Source: Bradyrhizobium guangxiense
GTDB lineage: Bacteria; Pseudomonadota; Alphaproteobacteria; Rhizobiales; Xanthobacteraceae
Assembly (NCBI RefSeq): GCF_004114915.1
Contig: NZ_CP022219.1
Span: 588,501-652,500 of the forward strand
Length of the DNA: 64,000 bases
Direction: 5' to 3'
The notes under the pieces are model-generated. The model did not search any database. It saw only the letters and a program-made list of their open reading frames with translations, and was not told the DNA's origin. Every line of letters starts with the position of its first letter. The first letter of the stretch is position 1. A program made the position numbers and the translations under genes. Shown here in pieces: positions 17,331-26,584 of the stretch.

Positions 17331-17726
17331 TTACTGCTTGATCTTCCCGTCCTTGTCGAACTGGGAGACGTAGGACCAGAGATTGTTGATCTCGGTCTCG
17401 TTCTTGATGCCGGCGAACGCCATCTTGGTGCCGGGGATCTTGGCCTTGGGATCCTTGATGTATTCCTTGAACGTGGCCTCGTCCCAGGTGATGCCGGAAT
17501 TCTTGTTCGCGTCCGAGTAGCTATAGCCCTCAACCGTGCCCGACTTGCGGCCGTTGAGACCGTTGAGCTCGGGGCCGACCTTGTTCTTGGCGCCTTCGCC
17601 GATCGCGTGGCAGGCCAGGCATTTGTTGAACGATGTCTTGCCGGCCGCAACATCCTGCGCCATCGCGGCGGGGGCGGTGGCCATCACGGTGAGGATCGTC
17701 AGCGCGCCGAAAGTCAATTTTGTCAT
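17331..17726 (-). CDS. Soluble c-type cytochrome (cytochrome c2/c550 class I)
   Basis: 131 residues with a signal peptide of about 23. Haem site CLACH (C36, C39, H40) and distal ligand M102 in GTKMAFAG, with the class I landmark GPELNGLNGR. It matches the small periplasmic cytochromes c2/c550 of rhizobia (CycA-like), which carry electrons between the bc1 complex and terminal oxidases or reductases. Which paralogue this is cannot be decided here, so no symbol is given. It is divergent from glcD. Confidence 0.92.
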   Translation of the reverse strand: MTKLTFGALTILTVMATAPAAMAQDVAAGKTSFNKCLACHAIGEGAKNKVGPELNGLNGRKSGTVEGYSYSDANKNSGITWDEATFKEYIKDPKAKIPGTKMAFAGIKNETEINNLWSYVSQFDKDGKIKQ

Positions 17727-17955
17727 AAGTGTGCTCTTCGTCTCTTCCCGGGGTCAGATGGAGGGTTGTGGTTTTGGCAGGTCCGGTGCAAGGGGACAAG
17801 CCGCGAAACCTTGACAGGTTTCCTGGTAGCAGACTTGTCCCAGAGAGAACTTGCGCTGCAACAAAGCAATGCGACCTTCGGAGGACCTACCCAAAGGCGG
17901 CAAGACATGATTGATTTGCCGGGACAATTCCATCCGTGGACGAAAGCTTCGTAAT

Positions 17956-19449
17956 ATGGCCATCATGATGCCCGCGAGCGACCAGGCCGTGCTCGCGCGG
18001 CGCGCTGAGATCGTTGCTGCATTGCGTAGAATCGTGCCCGGCGAAGGCGTGATCGATACGCCTGCCGAGATGCGCGCCTATGAGTCCGACGGGCTCACCG
18101 CCTATCGGCAACCGCCAATGGTCGTCGTGCTGCCCGATACGACCGAGCAGGTTTCGCTCATCCTGAAATATTGTGCAGAGCAAGGCATCAAGGTGGTGCC
18201 GCGCGGTTCGGGCACCTCGTTGTCCGGCGGCGCTCTGCCGCTGGAGGACGGCGTTCTGCTCGGCCTCGGCAAGTTCAAGCGAATCCGCGAGATCGATTTC
18301 GACAATCGCGTCGTCGTCACCGAGCCCGGCGTCACCAACCTCGCGATCAGCCAGGCGGTCGCTCATGCCGGCTTCTACTACGCGCCCGATCCGTCCTCGC
18401 AGATCGCCTGCTCGATCGGCGGCAATGTCGCGGAAAATTCCGGCGGCGTGCACTGCCTGAAATACGGCATGACCACCAACAACGTGCTCGGCTGCGAGAT
18501 CGTGTTGATGAGCGGCGAGATCCTACGCATCGGCGGCAAGTCGGCGGAGAGCTCAGGCTATGACCTGATGGGCGTCATCACCGGTTCCGAGGGCCTGCTC
18601 GGCGTCATCACCGAGATCACGGTGCGCATCCTGCAAAAGCCGGAGACGGCACGCGCGCTGATGGTGGGCTTTGCCGAGGTCGAGGCCGCCGGCGAATGCG
18701 TGGCGCGCATCATCGGCGCCGGCATCATTCCCGGTGGCATGGAGATGATGGACAAGCCCGCGATCCACGCCGCGGAGGCCTTCGTGCATGCCGGCTATCC
18801 GCTCGACGTGGAAGCGCTGCTCATCATCGAGCTCGACGGTCCCAAGATCGAGGTCGACGAGCTGATCACACGGGTCGAGACCATCGCCAACGGCTGCGGC
18901 TCGACCACCTGCCAGATCTCGACCTCGGAGGCCGAGCGCAACCTGTTCTGGGCCGGCCGCAAGGCCGCGTTCCCGGCCGTTGGCCGCATCTCGCCCGACT
19001 ATCTCTGCATGGACGGCACGATTCCCCGCGGCGCGCTGCCGAAAGCGCTGGCGCGAATCCGCGAGCTCTCGGAAAAGTACCAGCTCGGCTGCGCCAACGT
19101 GTTCCATGCCGGCGACGGCAATCTGCACCCCTTGATCCTCTACGATGCCAACAAGCCCGGCGAGATCGAGCGCGCCGAAGCGTTCGGCGCCGACATCCTG
19201 CGTGCCTGCGTCGAGTTCGGCGGCGTGCTCACCGGCGAGCACGGCGTCGGCATCGAGAAGCGCGACCTGATGCCCGACATGTTCAGCGAGATCGATCTCA
19301 ATCAGCAGCAGCGTCTGAAATGCGCCTTCGACGCGCAGGGCCTGCTCAACCCCGGAAAGGTATTTCCGACCCTGCATCGCTGCGCCGAGCTCGGCCGCAT
19401 GCATGTGCATGCCGGCAAGCTGGCATTTCCGGATTTGCCGCGGTTTTAG
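17956..19449 (+). CDS. glcD: Glycolate oxidase FAD subunit GlcD
   Basis: 497 residues, the GlcD length. FAD-binding type 4 (PCMH) domain at about 40-220 with PRGSGTSLSGGALPLEDGV, DPSSQIACSIGGNVAENSGG and TGSEGLLGVITEITVRIL. The FAD-linked oxidase C domain carries NVFHAGDGNLHPLILYD and GGVLTGEHGVGIEKRDLMPD. It oxidises glycolate or D-lactate, passing electrons to the GlcF iron-sulphur subunit. glcE and glcF follow after a short antisense gene. The ATG at 17956 is chosen over one 15 codons upstream because family members begin this way. Confidence 0.95.
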   Translation: MAIMMPASDQAVLARRAEIVAALRRIVPGEGVIDTPAEMRAYESDGLTAYRQPPMVVVLPDTTEQVSLILKYCAEQGIKVVPRGSGTSLSGGALPLEDGVLLGLGKFKRIREIDFDNRVVVTEPGVTNLAISQAVAHAGFYYAPDPSSQIACSIGGNVAENSGGVHCLKYGMTTNNVLGCEIVLMSGEILRIGGKSAESSGYDLMGVITGSEGLLGVITEITVRILQKPETARALMVGFAEVEAAGECVARIIGAGIIPGGMEMMDKPAIHAAEAFVHAGYPLDVEALLIIELDGPKIEVDELITRVETIANGCGSTTCQISTSEAERNLFWAGRKAAFPAVGRISPDYLCMDGTIPRGALPKALARIRELSEKYQLGCANVFHAGDGNLHPLILYDANKPGEIERAEAFGADILRACVEFGGVLTGEHGVGIEKRDLMPDMFSEIDLNQQQRLKCAFDAQGLLNPGKVFPTLHRCAELGRMHVHAGKLAFPDLPRF

Positions 19450-19525
19450 TCCGCTGTGACGGAGCACCCTCTCCCCTTGCAAGGCAGGGCTATCGCATTG
19501 GCTCTTTGCGCGAGCTGGGCGCGCG

Positions 19526-19660
19526 CCTCGTCTTTCGAGACGACCGCTTCGCGGTCTCCCCAGGATGAGGCTTAGCGGCATCGAAGCCCGTTGAAACCAG
19601 CGAAACGCACTCGGTCCTCATCCTGAGGGCCCGCCAACGGCGGGCGTCTCGAAGGATGGC
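19526..19660. repeat. Composite palindromic repeat, family B copy 1
   Basis: Starts with a CTCG-TCTTTCGAGACGACCGC / GCGGTCTCCC hairpin, then AGGATGAGG, and ends with CTGAGGGCCCGCC / GGCGGGCGTCTCGAAGGATGG. The whole block reappears as its reverse complement at 61211-61350, with the same internal order (TAGCGGCATCG, GTTGAAAC, CACTCG). It lies between glcD and the convergent monooxygenase-like gene. Confidence 0.75.
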
Positions 19661-19725
19661 CACAGGCGATATCACTCCCATCTGCGATTTGCTCTGCCTT
19701 GCAAGGGGAGAGGGAATGAGATTGC

Positions 19726-20061
19726 TCACAGCAATCCGTACTGCGCGCGCTCGCGCTTCGCCAGCAGCGGCAGGGCTTCACCGGCGATGAAGGTCTTGAA
19801 ATGCGCACTCTCCTGGTGCGCCTTGAAAGCGGCTTCGTCGCGGAACAGCTCGTAGAACAGGAACTGGGCCGGATTGTCCTTCGCCCGCGAGATCAGGAAC
19901 AGCTTGACGCCGTCCTCGCGCTGCGCCTCCGGTAGGAAGCGGTCGAGAATCCCTGCAACCCTGTCGGCCTCATCAGGCTTTGCCTCCCATTGCGCGACGA
20001 CGAGCAGGCCGTCGCCGTCGACGGCGTCGCTGAGAGATTTCTGCGTGGCATAATGGTTCAT
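19726..20061 (-). CDS. Putative quinol monooxygenase (ABM family)
   Basis: 111 residues from the ATG at 20061 (MNHYATQKSLSD), with GGAG 9 bp upstream. Ferredoxin-like antibiotic-biosynthesis-monooxygenase fold: LLVVAQWEAKPDEADRV, KLFLISRAKDNPAQFLFYEL and the F-x-x-H motif in FKAHQESAHFKTF. YgiN-like members oxidise quinols or other small aromatics without cofactors. It is encoded antisense between glcD and glcE, splitting an otherwise typical glcDEF arrangement. Confidence 0.85.
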   Translation of the reverse strand: MNHYATQKSLSDAVDGDGLLVVAQWEAKPDEADRVAGILDRFLPEAQREDGVKLFLISRAKDNPAQFLFYELFRDEAAFKAHQESAHFKTFIAGEALPLLAKRERAQYGLL

Positions 20062-20286
20062 GATGTCTGTCTCCATCGGCTGGTCTCGATCGCGATCGGC
20101 GCAGATTTGTAGCGAGGGCCCGTCGGCTTTGGTTCGCCGGCGATCGAAGTGTCGATGTCGTGAACGCATCGATGATGATCGAAGCGTCGTCGGCATCGGG
20201 CAGGGCCCCGACTGCACCGGCGATGATCGTCGCCAGCGTCACGCCGCATTTGATTTTGGCGGCGAATTTCGCTACCGCCTTTTCCC

Positions 20287-21522
20287 GTGGATACGCTCAG
20301 GGTCAGAGACGCCAAAGACGTCGAAGAGGTGGTGCGCGCGGCGATTGCCAACGAGCAGCCGCTCGAGATCGTCGGCCATGGCTCCAAGCGCGGCATCGGC
20401 CATGCGATGGCAACCAATGCCGTGCTCGACCTCTCGGCGCTAAGTGCCATTACCTCCTACGAGCCGAACGAGCTCATCATCACCCTGCAGGCCGGCGCGC
20501 CGCTGGACGACGTGCTGGCGCTGATCGACGCCAAGAACCAGCAATTCGCCTTCGAGCCGATGGACACCGCGCCGCTGCTCGGCACGCCGGTATCAGGTAC
20601 CGTCGGCGGCATGATTGCGGCCGGGCTCGCCGGGCCACGGCGGATCAGGGCGGGCGGCGCCCGCGATCATCTCCTGGGGGCGCATGCGGTCTCGGGTTTC
20701 GGCGACAGCTTCAAGACCGGCGGCAAGGTGGTGAAGAACGTCACGGGCTACGACCTCTGCAAGCTGCTTGCGGGATCCTGGGGCACGCTGTCGGTGATGA
20801 CCGAGGTCACGCTGAAGGTGATGCCCAAGCCGGAGGCCGAGCGGACGCTGCTGCTGCGCGGGCTCGATGATGCCGCCGCCAACAAGGCCATGACCGCGGC
20901 GCTCGGCTCGCCCTTCGACGTCTCCGGTGCCGCGCATCTGCCGAAATCGCCGTTCCGGGCCAAGACCGAGGGGCTCGGCGATCTCGCAGGGGAGGGCGAG
21001 GCGCTGACAGCGCTGCGGCTCGAGGGCATCACGGCTTCCGCCGCCCACCGCGCCGGCTCGCTGCGCGAATTGCTGGCGCCGTTCGGAGCCGCGACGCTGG
21101 CCGAGGACGTTGCCTCCGCGACGCTTTGGGCCACGGTCCGCGACGTGCTGCCGTTCGCGGCCAGCGGCGCGCTCGGCGACTGGCCGGTCTGGCGGATCGT
21201 CTGCCCGCCGGCCTCGGGCGCGGCACTCGGCACGCAGCTGGCGGGCGAGACGGGGGGCGACGTGATCTACGATTGGGGCGGCGGCCTGATCTGGGCGGCG
21301 CTCCCGCCGAAGCCGGACGCGCATGCCGCGGCGGTGCGCGCGCGTGCGAACGCGGTCGGAGGGCACGCCACGTTGATCCGGGCGGCCGACGATGTCAGGC
21401 GCGACGTCGACGTGTTCCATCCTCAGGCGGCCGGCATCGCCGCGCTGAGCGAGCGCGTGCGCGCCAGCTTCGACCCGAAGACCATTCTCAACCGGGGGCG
21501 GCTCACGCGGAGCGCTGGCTGA
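20287..21522 (+). CDS. glcE: Glycolate oxidase FAD-binding subunit GlcE
   Basis: 411 residues with a GTG start at 20287 (VDTLRVRDAKDVEEVVRAA). It is a short PCMH-type FAD protein lacking the GlcD C domain. Marks are IVGHGSKRGIG, LITLQAGAPLDDV, VSGTVGGMIAAGLAGPRR and TGGKVVKNVTGYDLCKLLAGSWGT, shown in separate blocks along residues 30-165. It forms the membrane-associated glycolate oxidase with GlcD and GlcF. The stop overlaps the glcF start (TGATG), so translation is coupled. Confidence 0.94.
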   Translation: MDTLRVRDAKDVEEVVRAAIANEQPLEIVGHGSKRGIGHAMATNAVLDLSALSAITSYEPNELIITLQAGAPLDDVLALIDAKNQQFAFEPMDTAPLLGTPVSGTVGGMIAAGLAGPRRIRAGGARDHLLGAHAVSGFGDSFKTGGKVVKNVTGYDLCKLLAGSWGTLSVMTEVTLKVMPKPEAERTLLLRGLDDAAANKAMTAALGSPFDVSGAAHLPKSPFRAKTEGLGDLAGEGEALTALRLEGITASAAHRAGSLRELLAPFGAATLAEDVASATLWATVRDVLPFAASGALGDWPVWRIVCPPASGAALGTQLAGETGGDVIYDWGGGLIWAALPPKPDAHAAAVRARANAVGGHATLIRAADDVRRDVDVFHPQAAGIAALSERVRASFDPKTILNRGRLTRSAG

Positions 21523-22844
21523 TGAAGACCGAATTCTCACTGGCGCAGCTCGCCGACCCCGACATCGCGGAAGCCGACAAGATCCTGCGCGCCTGCGTCC
21601 ATTGCGGCTTCTGCACGGCGACCTGCCCGACCTATGTGCTGCTCGGCGACGAGCTCGATAGCCCGCGCGGCCGCATCTATCTGATCAAGGAGATGCTGGA
21701 GAAGGACCAGGCTCCGACAGCCGAGGTGGTCAAGCATGTCGACCGCTGCCTGTCGTGCCTGGCCTGCATGACGACCTGTCCGTCCGGGGTGAACTACATG
21801 CACCTCGTCGACCAGGCCCGGGTCAGGATCGAGCAGCGCTATCAGCGCCCTTTGGCCGAGCGGCTGCTGCGCCAGGTGCTGGCCTTCGTGCTGCCGGACC
21901 CGCAGCGTTTTCGCGCCAGCATGTGGCTGGCCCGGCTCGCCCGACCGCTTGCCGTGTTCCTGCCGACGCCGCCGCCCTCGGCCACGCCCGGCCTGATCCA
22001 GCGCATCAAGGCGATGTTGGCGCTGGCTCCGAACCGGCTGCCGCCGCCGGGGCCTGCCGGCGGCAGCGTGTTCGCGGCGCTGGGCAAGAAGCGCGGCCGC
22101 GTCGCACTGCTCCAGGGGTGCGCCCAGCAAGTGCTGGCACCGCGCATCAACCAGGCGGCCATCAGTCTGCTCCCCCGCCACGGCATCGAGGTTGTCCTGG
22201 TTCGGGACGAGCAGTGCTGCGGTGCGCTGACCCATCATCTCGGCAATGACCATGATGCCTTGGCACGGGCGCGGGCCAACGTCGAGGCGTGGCGGAAGGA
22301 AGCGGTCGGCGAGGGGCTCGACGCCATCCTGGTGACCACGTCCGGCTGCGGCACGGTGATCAAGGACTACGGCTATCTCCTGCGCGAGGATGCTGCGTTC
22401 GCCGCCGACGCGGCCAAGGTGTCCGCGCTCGCCAAGGACATCACTGAATACATCGCCGGCCTCGGACTCGAGCCGACCGCGCGACAGGACAACATCGTCG
22501 TTGCCTATCACTCCGCATGTTCGTTGCAGCATGGGCAGAAAATCACGGGCCTTCCGAAAGAATTGCTTTCCAAGAATGGATTCGTGGTGAAAGATGTGCC
22601 CGAGAGCCATTTGTGTTGCGGCTCGGCGGGGACCTACAACATTCTCCAGCCCGAGCTTGCGGGCCGGTTGCGCGATCGCAAGGTTGCCAACATCGCAAGC
22701 GTCAAGCCGGACATGATTGCCGCAGGCAATATCGGCTGCATGGTGCAGATTGCCAGTGGCACGTCAGTTCCGGTCGTACACACGATTGAGCTTCTCGATT
22801 GGGCTACGGGCGGGTCGCGGCCGGCACTCAACACGTCGAGCTGA
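21522..22844 (+). CDS. glcF: Glycolate oxidase iron-sulphur subunit GlcF
   Basis: 440 residues. Two 4Fe-4S motifs: CVHCGFCTATCP (about 24-35) and CLSCLACMTTCP (about 76-87). Two CCG domains follow, with EQCCGALTHHLG and HLCCGSAGTYN. It transfers electrons from GlcD to the quinone pool. The ATG overlaps the glcE stop by one base. A lysine-rich protein gene starts 69 bp later with its own strong ribosome-binding site and could be cotranscribed. Confidence 0.95.
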   Translation: MKTEFSLAQLADPDIAEADKILRACVHCGFCTATCPTYVLLGDELDSPRGRIYLIKEMLEKDQAPTAEVVKHVDRCLSCLACMTTCPSGVNYMHLVDQARVRIEQRYQRPLAERLLRQVLAFVLPDPQRFRASMWLARLARPLAVFLPTPPPSATPGLIQRIKAMLALAPNRLPPPGPAGGSVFAALGKKRGRVALLQGCAQQVLAPRINQAAISLLPRHGIEVVLVRDEQCCGALTHHLGNDHDALARARANVEAWRKEAVGEGLDAILVTTSGCGTVIKDYGYLLREDAAFAADAAKVSALAKDITEYIAGLGLEPTARQDNIVVAYHSACSLQHGQKITGLPKELLSKNGFVVKDVPESHLCCGSAGTYNILQPELAGRLRDRKVANIASVKPDMIAAGNIGCMVQIASGTSVPVVHTIELLDWATGGSRPALNTSS

Positions 22845-22913
22845 GCTTTCCTCCCGGGGTGACGGCTGAAGACGCCCGATCGACCATTGTTCGGCGGCAA
22901 CAGGAGGACCACG

Positions 22914-23300
22914 ATGGCGAAAGCGAAGAAGAAGAAAAGCAAGAAGGCCAAAAAGGCGAAGAAGGCTGTAGCGGCGAAGAAGTCCGCGAAGAAGGCAGCC
23001 AAGAAGTCCGCGAAAAAATCGACCAAGAAGTCTGCCAAGAAGGCTTCCAAGAAAGCTTCGAAGAAAGCCGCCCCGAAGAAGGGGGCCAAGAAGGCGGTGA
23101 AGGCATCGGCCAAGAAGGCCGCCAAGCCGGCTGCACCGAAGAAGGCCGCGAAGAAGGCGGCACCGAAGAAGGCGAAGGCAGCGCCCGCGCCGAAGCCGTC
23201 AGCACCGCCGGCAGCTCCGGCTCCCGAGCCGGCAGCCGAGACAAGCTGGGCGATGCCTTCGTCTTCTGCGGAAGCGGCGCCGGCCGAGGGGCAAGGCTAG
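22914..23300 (+). CDS. Lysine-rich histone H1-like DNA-binding protein
   Basis: 128 residues of extreme composition. Residues 1-100 are mainly Lys, Ala and Ser in KKAxKK/KSAKK repeats; residues 100-128 form a Pro/Ala tail that turns acidic (PAPEPAAETS, AEAAPAEGQG). This matches bacterial histone H1-like proteins (C-terminal H1-like, as in Hc1/AlgP and rhizobial homologues) that bind DNA through the Lys-rich arm. AGGAGG 6 bp before the ATG at 22914 sets the start. It lies 69 bp after glcF and is followed by a strong terminator. Confidence 0.82.
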   Translation: MAKAKKKKSKKAKKAKKAVAAKKSAKKAAKKSAKKSTKKSAKKASKKASKKAAPKKGAKKAVKASAKKAAKPAAPKKAAKKAAPKKAKAAPAPKPSAPPAAPAPEPAAETSWAMPSSSAEAAPAEGQG

Positions 23301-23690
23301 GTCCCTGCCCGAGACCGCGATCGCCAACAGGAAGGCCGCTGCGGTGACGCTGCGGCCTTTTTTGCATTGCCGCAACCACCTCCGGAAGCCGTTGCTGTTC
23401 AGCGCCAGGGCGATTCGTGGCCCGGCTGACACACCAGTTGCCTCTCCGTACTTGCACGGTCCGTCCGCGCACTTTGGAGTGCAAATAATGTGATCGAGAA
23501 GACACACAGGCCGACAACCTTCCGTGGAATCGCCAAAACGCCTAAAAAGTCGGCAGATGCTCGTGTTTTTTGCTTCACGGGCCTCATCGCTCGATCCAGA
23601 TTGTCGCAGTAACGCAATTTTGCACACAAGTCGTTTGCTCCGGGGGGCTTCCGGGATCCGACTGGGTAAGAACTGGTGATGGGGATCGAA
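23301..23690. other. Leader region upstream of the porin gene
   Basis: About 390 bp. The first 60 bp carry the terminator above. The rest has no plausible coding frame and is slightly AT-richer toward the porin start, as expected of the promoter and 5' leader of an abundant outer-membrane protein. No known riboswitch fold was recognised. Confidence 0.45.
23331..23363 (+). terminator. Rho-independent terminator after the histone-like gene
   Basis: AAGGCCGC ... GCGGCCTT stem followed by a T-rich run (TTTTTTG), about 30 bp after the stop codon. It closes the glcE-glcF-histone-like transcription unit. Confidence 0.75.
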
Positions 23691-24704
23691 ATGAAAAAAG
23701 TGGCTTTGTTGGCAACGGCGCTGGCAATGGTGACGACGGGCTCGGCTTTCGCAGCGGATTTGCACGTGAAGGCATTGAAGGCCCCGCCGCCCCCGGCCTT
23801 CGATCCCTGGGACATCGCCTTCGGCGGCGGCATCATGAGCGATTACATCTTCCGCGGTATCACCCAGTCGAACCATAAACCGTCGGTCACGGCCTATTTC
23901 GAGCCGCGCTACAACGTCAACAAGGACCTCCAGCTCTACATCGGTGCGTCCGCTGAGAGCATCTCCTTCCCGAACCGCGCCGCGGCGGAAGTCGATATCT
24001 ACGGTGGTATCCGCCCGACCTTCGGCATGTTCGCCTTCGACTTCGGTATCTGGGGCTACCTCTATCCGGGCGGACAATGCTTCGGCTCGCAGGGTACCCT
24101 GCTGCAGGGCAATTGCGGCAGCGACATCGACTACTCGCAGGGCGCGATCGGCCTTCCCATCAACGGCAACTTCGCCAAGAAGAGCGCGAGCTTCTACGAA
24201 GGCTATGCCAAGCTGAACATCAACATCAACGACCAGTGGACCGTCGGCTTCAACGAGTACTATTCGCCGAACTTCCTGAACCTCGGCGCCTGGGGCAACT
24301 ACGCCTCGATCACCGCCAAGTGGACCGCGCCGAGCACGACCTTCGGTGCTAGCGGCGTCGGCATGTATGTGTCGGGCGAGTTCGGCCGTCAGTGGTTCGG
24401 CACGTCCGACATCTTCTACGGCATCGCGGGCGATCCGGTGTACGCGAACGGCATCAAGGAGCCGAGCTATAACACCTGGAACGTCGGCGTCGGCTTCACC
24501 TACAAGGTGTTCACGCTCGATCTGCGTTACTACGACACCGACCTGAGCAAGGGCGACTGCAACGCCTTCACCAGCGATCACACCGCGAAGTTCACCGGCA
24601 GCTTCACCGCGATCAACCCGGGCGGTTTCGGCTCCAACTGGTGCAGCGCGGCCGGCGTCGCCAAGCTTTCCTTCGACCTGACGGCGATGACCAACCTGAA
24701 GTAA
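23691..24704 (+). CDS. TorF family putative outer-membrane porin
   Basis: 337 residues. Signal peptide MKKVALLATALAMVTTGSAFA|AD, then a beta-rich mature part. The diagnostic start is IAFGGGIMSDYIFRGITQSN followed by a PSVTAYFEPRYNV strand, as in the TorF/gcw_chp family. Alternating aromatic strands continue to the C-terminus. Repeated Y/F-rich strands and a D-rich loop suggest a barrel of about 14-16 strands. The ATG at 23691 begins a classic export signal; in-frame starts at 23676 and 23679 are possible. Substrate unknown. A strong terminator follows. Confidence 0.85.
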   Translation: MKKVALLATALAMVTTGSAFAADLHVKALKAPPPPAFDPWDIAFGGGIMSDYIFRGITQSNHKPSVTAYFEPRYNVNKDLQLYIGASAESISFPNRAAAEVDIYGGIRPTFGMFAFDFGIWGYLYPGGQCFGSQGTLLQGNCGSDIDYSQGAIGLPINGNFAKKSASFYEGYAKLNININDQWTVGFNEYYSPNFLNLGAWGNYASITAKWTAPSTTFGASGVGMYVSGEFGRQWFGTSDIFYGIAGDPVYANGIKEPSYNTWNVGVGFTYKVFTLDLRYYDTDLSKGDCNAFTSDHTAKFTGSFTAINPGGFGSNWCSAAGVAKLSFDLTAMTNLK

Positions 24705-24729
24705 GTTTCTTCTCGGGAGTAACTCACGA

Positions 24730-24757
24730 GGGCGGCGGGGCAACCTGCCGCCCTTTT
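24730..24757 (+). terminator. Rho-independent terminator of the porin gene
   Basis: GGGCGGC, 10-nt loop, GCCGCCC, then TTTTGCTTTT, 26 bp after the porin stop. Confidence 0.85.
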
Positions 24758-24823
24758 GCTTTTGGGGCCGGGTGTGTCAGCGCGGGCGCGAGCTGGTGTT
24801 CGGCGCGCCGTTCCCGGCTCGCC

Positions 24824-26584
24824 TCAACGCGCCGCCGTCGGCTCCTTCTCGGCCGGCGCGCCGGCCTTGCCGAGGACGCGGATCTCGCCGTCCTCCACCA
24901 ACCCCACCTTGCGGGTGTGGAAGGCGTCCAGCGTCGAGCGGTGGCCGATCGAGACGATGGTGGCCTGGGGCAGCTTCTCCGTCAGCAGCCGATAGAGCCG
25001 GTCCTCGGACGGCTCGTCCAGCGAGGCCGTCGCCTCGTCGAGGAAGAGATAGTCCGGCAGGTGCAGCAGCGCTCGCGCGAGCCCAAGGCGTTGCTGTTCG
25101 CCGAGCGACAATGTCCGGTTCCAGTGACCGTCCTCGTCCAGCCGGTCCGCCAGCCGCGGCATGCCGACTGCAATCAGCGCGTCGCGGATCCTCTCGGGCG
25201 GGATCGAGCCGTGCTCGGCCGGGTAGATCACAGCGTCGCCGAGCGGGCCGATCGGGAAATACGGCCGCTGCGGCAGCATCATCAGCTTCGACTTCTCGGG
25301 AATGGCGATCGTGCCGGTGCCGAACGGCCAGACGCCGGCAATGGCCCGGAACAGCGTCGACTTGCCTGAGCCAGACGCGCCGGTCACCAGCACCCGTTCC
25401 GACGGCTGGATCGTGAAGCCATCGGCTGCGACCAGAGGCGTGCCGTTCGGCAGTTTGACCAGCAATTGCTCGAGGGCGATGGCCCTGCCCTTCGACGGCG
25501 CGACCTCGATGGAGGGTTCGAGCGCGGCGCCGCGCGCGGCGGAGCTGACCGACATCTCGAAGCCGTCGAGGCGGGCGATCACCGCGCGCCATTCGGCGAG
25601 CGAGCGATAGGCGGTGACGAAGAACGACAGTGCGTCCTGCACGCTGCCGAACGCCGAGCCGGTCTGCATCATGTCGCCGAGCTGGATGCGCTTGGCGAAG
25701 TAGGCAGGCGCCACCACCACATAGGGAAAGAGTGTTGCAGCCTGGCTGTAGCTTGCCGTGAAGGCGGTCAGGCGCTTGGTCCGGCTCATGATCTCGTACC
25801 AATTGCCGATGACGAAGCCGAAGCGCTGCAGCAGGCGCCCTCGCTCGGCGTTCTCGCCTTTCAGAAGTGCGATCTGCTCGGAATTCTCGCGCACGCGGAT
25901 CAGGTTGAAGCGGAAATCGGCTTCGAAGCGCTGCTGCTCGAAATTGAGGTTGATGAGCGGGGAGCCGATCCAGTGAGTCAGCGCGGTACCCGCGATGGCG
26001 TAGGCCACCGCGCACCAGACCAGAAAACCGGGGACGACGATATCGGTACCGTAGAGGTACAAGGGGGCCTTGTAGGACAGGCCCCAGAGGATGACGACGA
26101 AAGAGGCCAGCGTCACGACCGAGGACAGAAGGCCAAGGCCGATGGTCAGCGTCTGTTCGACGAAGGTCTTGACGTCCTCGGTGATGCGCTGGTCCGGATT
26201 GTCGGCGGCGTCGCCCTTGAGCTGCATGCGGTAATGGGTGGCGCCGTCGAGCCATTCGCCGAGATAATGCTGCGTCAGCCATTGCCGCCAGCGGATCTGG
26301 AGCCACTGATTGAGGTAGAGCTTGTAGACGGCCAGTGCGACGAAGGTGAAGGCAAGGCCAAGGAAGATCCAGACTTCCTTGATGAACTCGGGCAGATCGT
26401 AGGCCTGCAGCGCGCTGTAGAACCGGTTCTGCCATTGATTGAGCAGCACATTGATCGCGACCAGCACCAGCTCCATGGCGACGACGACGGCAAGCAGGCC
26501 GCGGCCGGCCCATTTGTCCTCCGACCGGAAATAGGGGACGGCGATTCGCCAGACGATCGCGAGCGTGGCGCTGATGTTCTTCAC
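24824..26584 (-). CDS. ABC transporter, fused membrane and ATPase domains (YddA/BclA-like, SbmA/BacA superfamily)
   Basis: 586 residues from a GTG at 26584 with GAGGAGA 9 bp upstream. N-terminal membrane domain (ABC_membrane_2/SbmA_BacA fold) with about six helices and the family signatures NQWQNRFYSALQAYDLPEF and WRQWLTQHYLGEWLDGATHY, then NPDQRITEDVKTFVE. C-terminal ATPase: Walker A GASGSGKST, signature LSLGEQQRLGLARALL, Walker B YLFLDEATASLDEP, and an H-loop in VSIGHRST. This is the full-length half-transporter layout of YddA, human ABCD-like proteins and Bradyrhizobium BclA. A role in peptide uptake is possible but unproven. Confidence 0.9.
   Translation of the reverse strand: MKNISATLAIVWRIAVPYFRSEDKWAGRGLLAVVVAMELVLVAINVLLNQWQNRFYSALQAYDLPEFIKEVWIFLGLAFTFVALAVYKLYLNQWLQIRWRQWLTQHYLGEWLDGATHYRMQLKGDAADNPDQRITEDVKTFVEQTLTIGLGLLSSVVTLASFVVILWGLSYKAPLYLYGTDIVVPGFLVWCAVAYAIAGTALTHWIGSPLINLNFEQQRFEADFRFNLIRVRENSEQIALLKGENAERGRLLQRFGFVIGNWYEIMSRTKRLTAFTASYSQAATLFPYVVVAPAYFAKRIQLGDMMQTGSAFGSVQDALSFFVTAYRSLAEWRAVIARLDGFEMSVSSAARGAALEPSIEVAPSKGRAIALEQLLVKLPNGTPLVAADGFTIQPSERVLVTGASGSGKSTLFRAIAGVWPFGTGTIAIPEKSKLMMLPQRPYFPIGPLGDAVIYPAEHGSIPPERIRDALIAVGMPRLADRLDEDGHWNRTLSLGEQQRLGLARALLHLPDYLFLDEATASLDEPSEDRLYRLLTEKLPQATIVSIGHRSTLDAFHTRKVGLVEDGEIRVLGKAGAPAEKEPTAAR

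Noticed and set aside
21537..22610. Long minus-strand frame opposite glcF
   Set aside because: Antisense shadow; the plus strand has two 4Fe-4S and two CCG motifs.
23199..24743. A 514-codon minus-strand frame across the porin
   Set aside because: Runs through a terminator and a signal-peptide porin on the other strand; composition is antisense-like.
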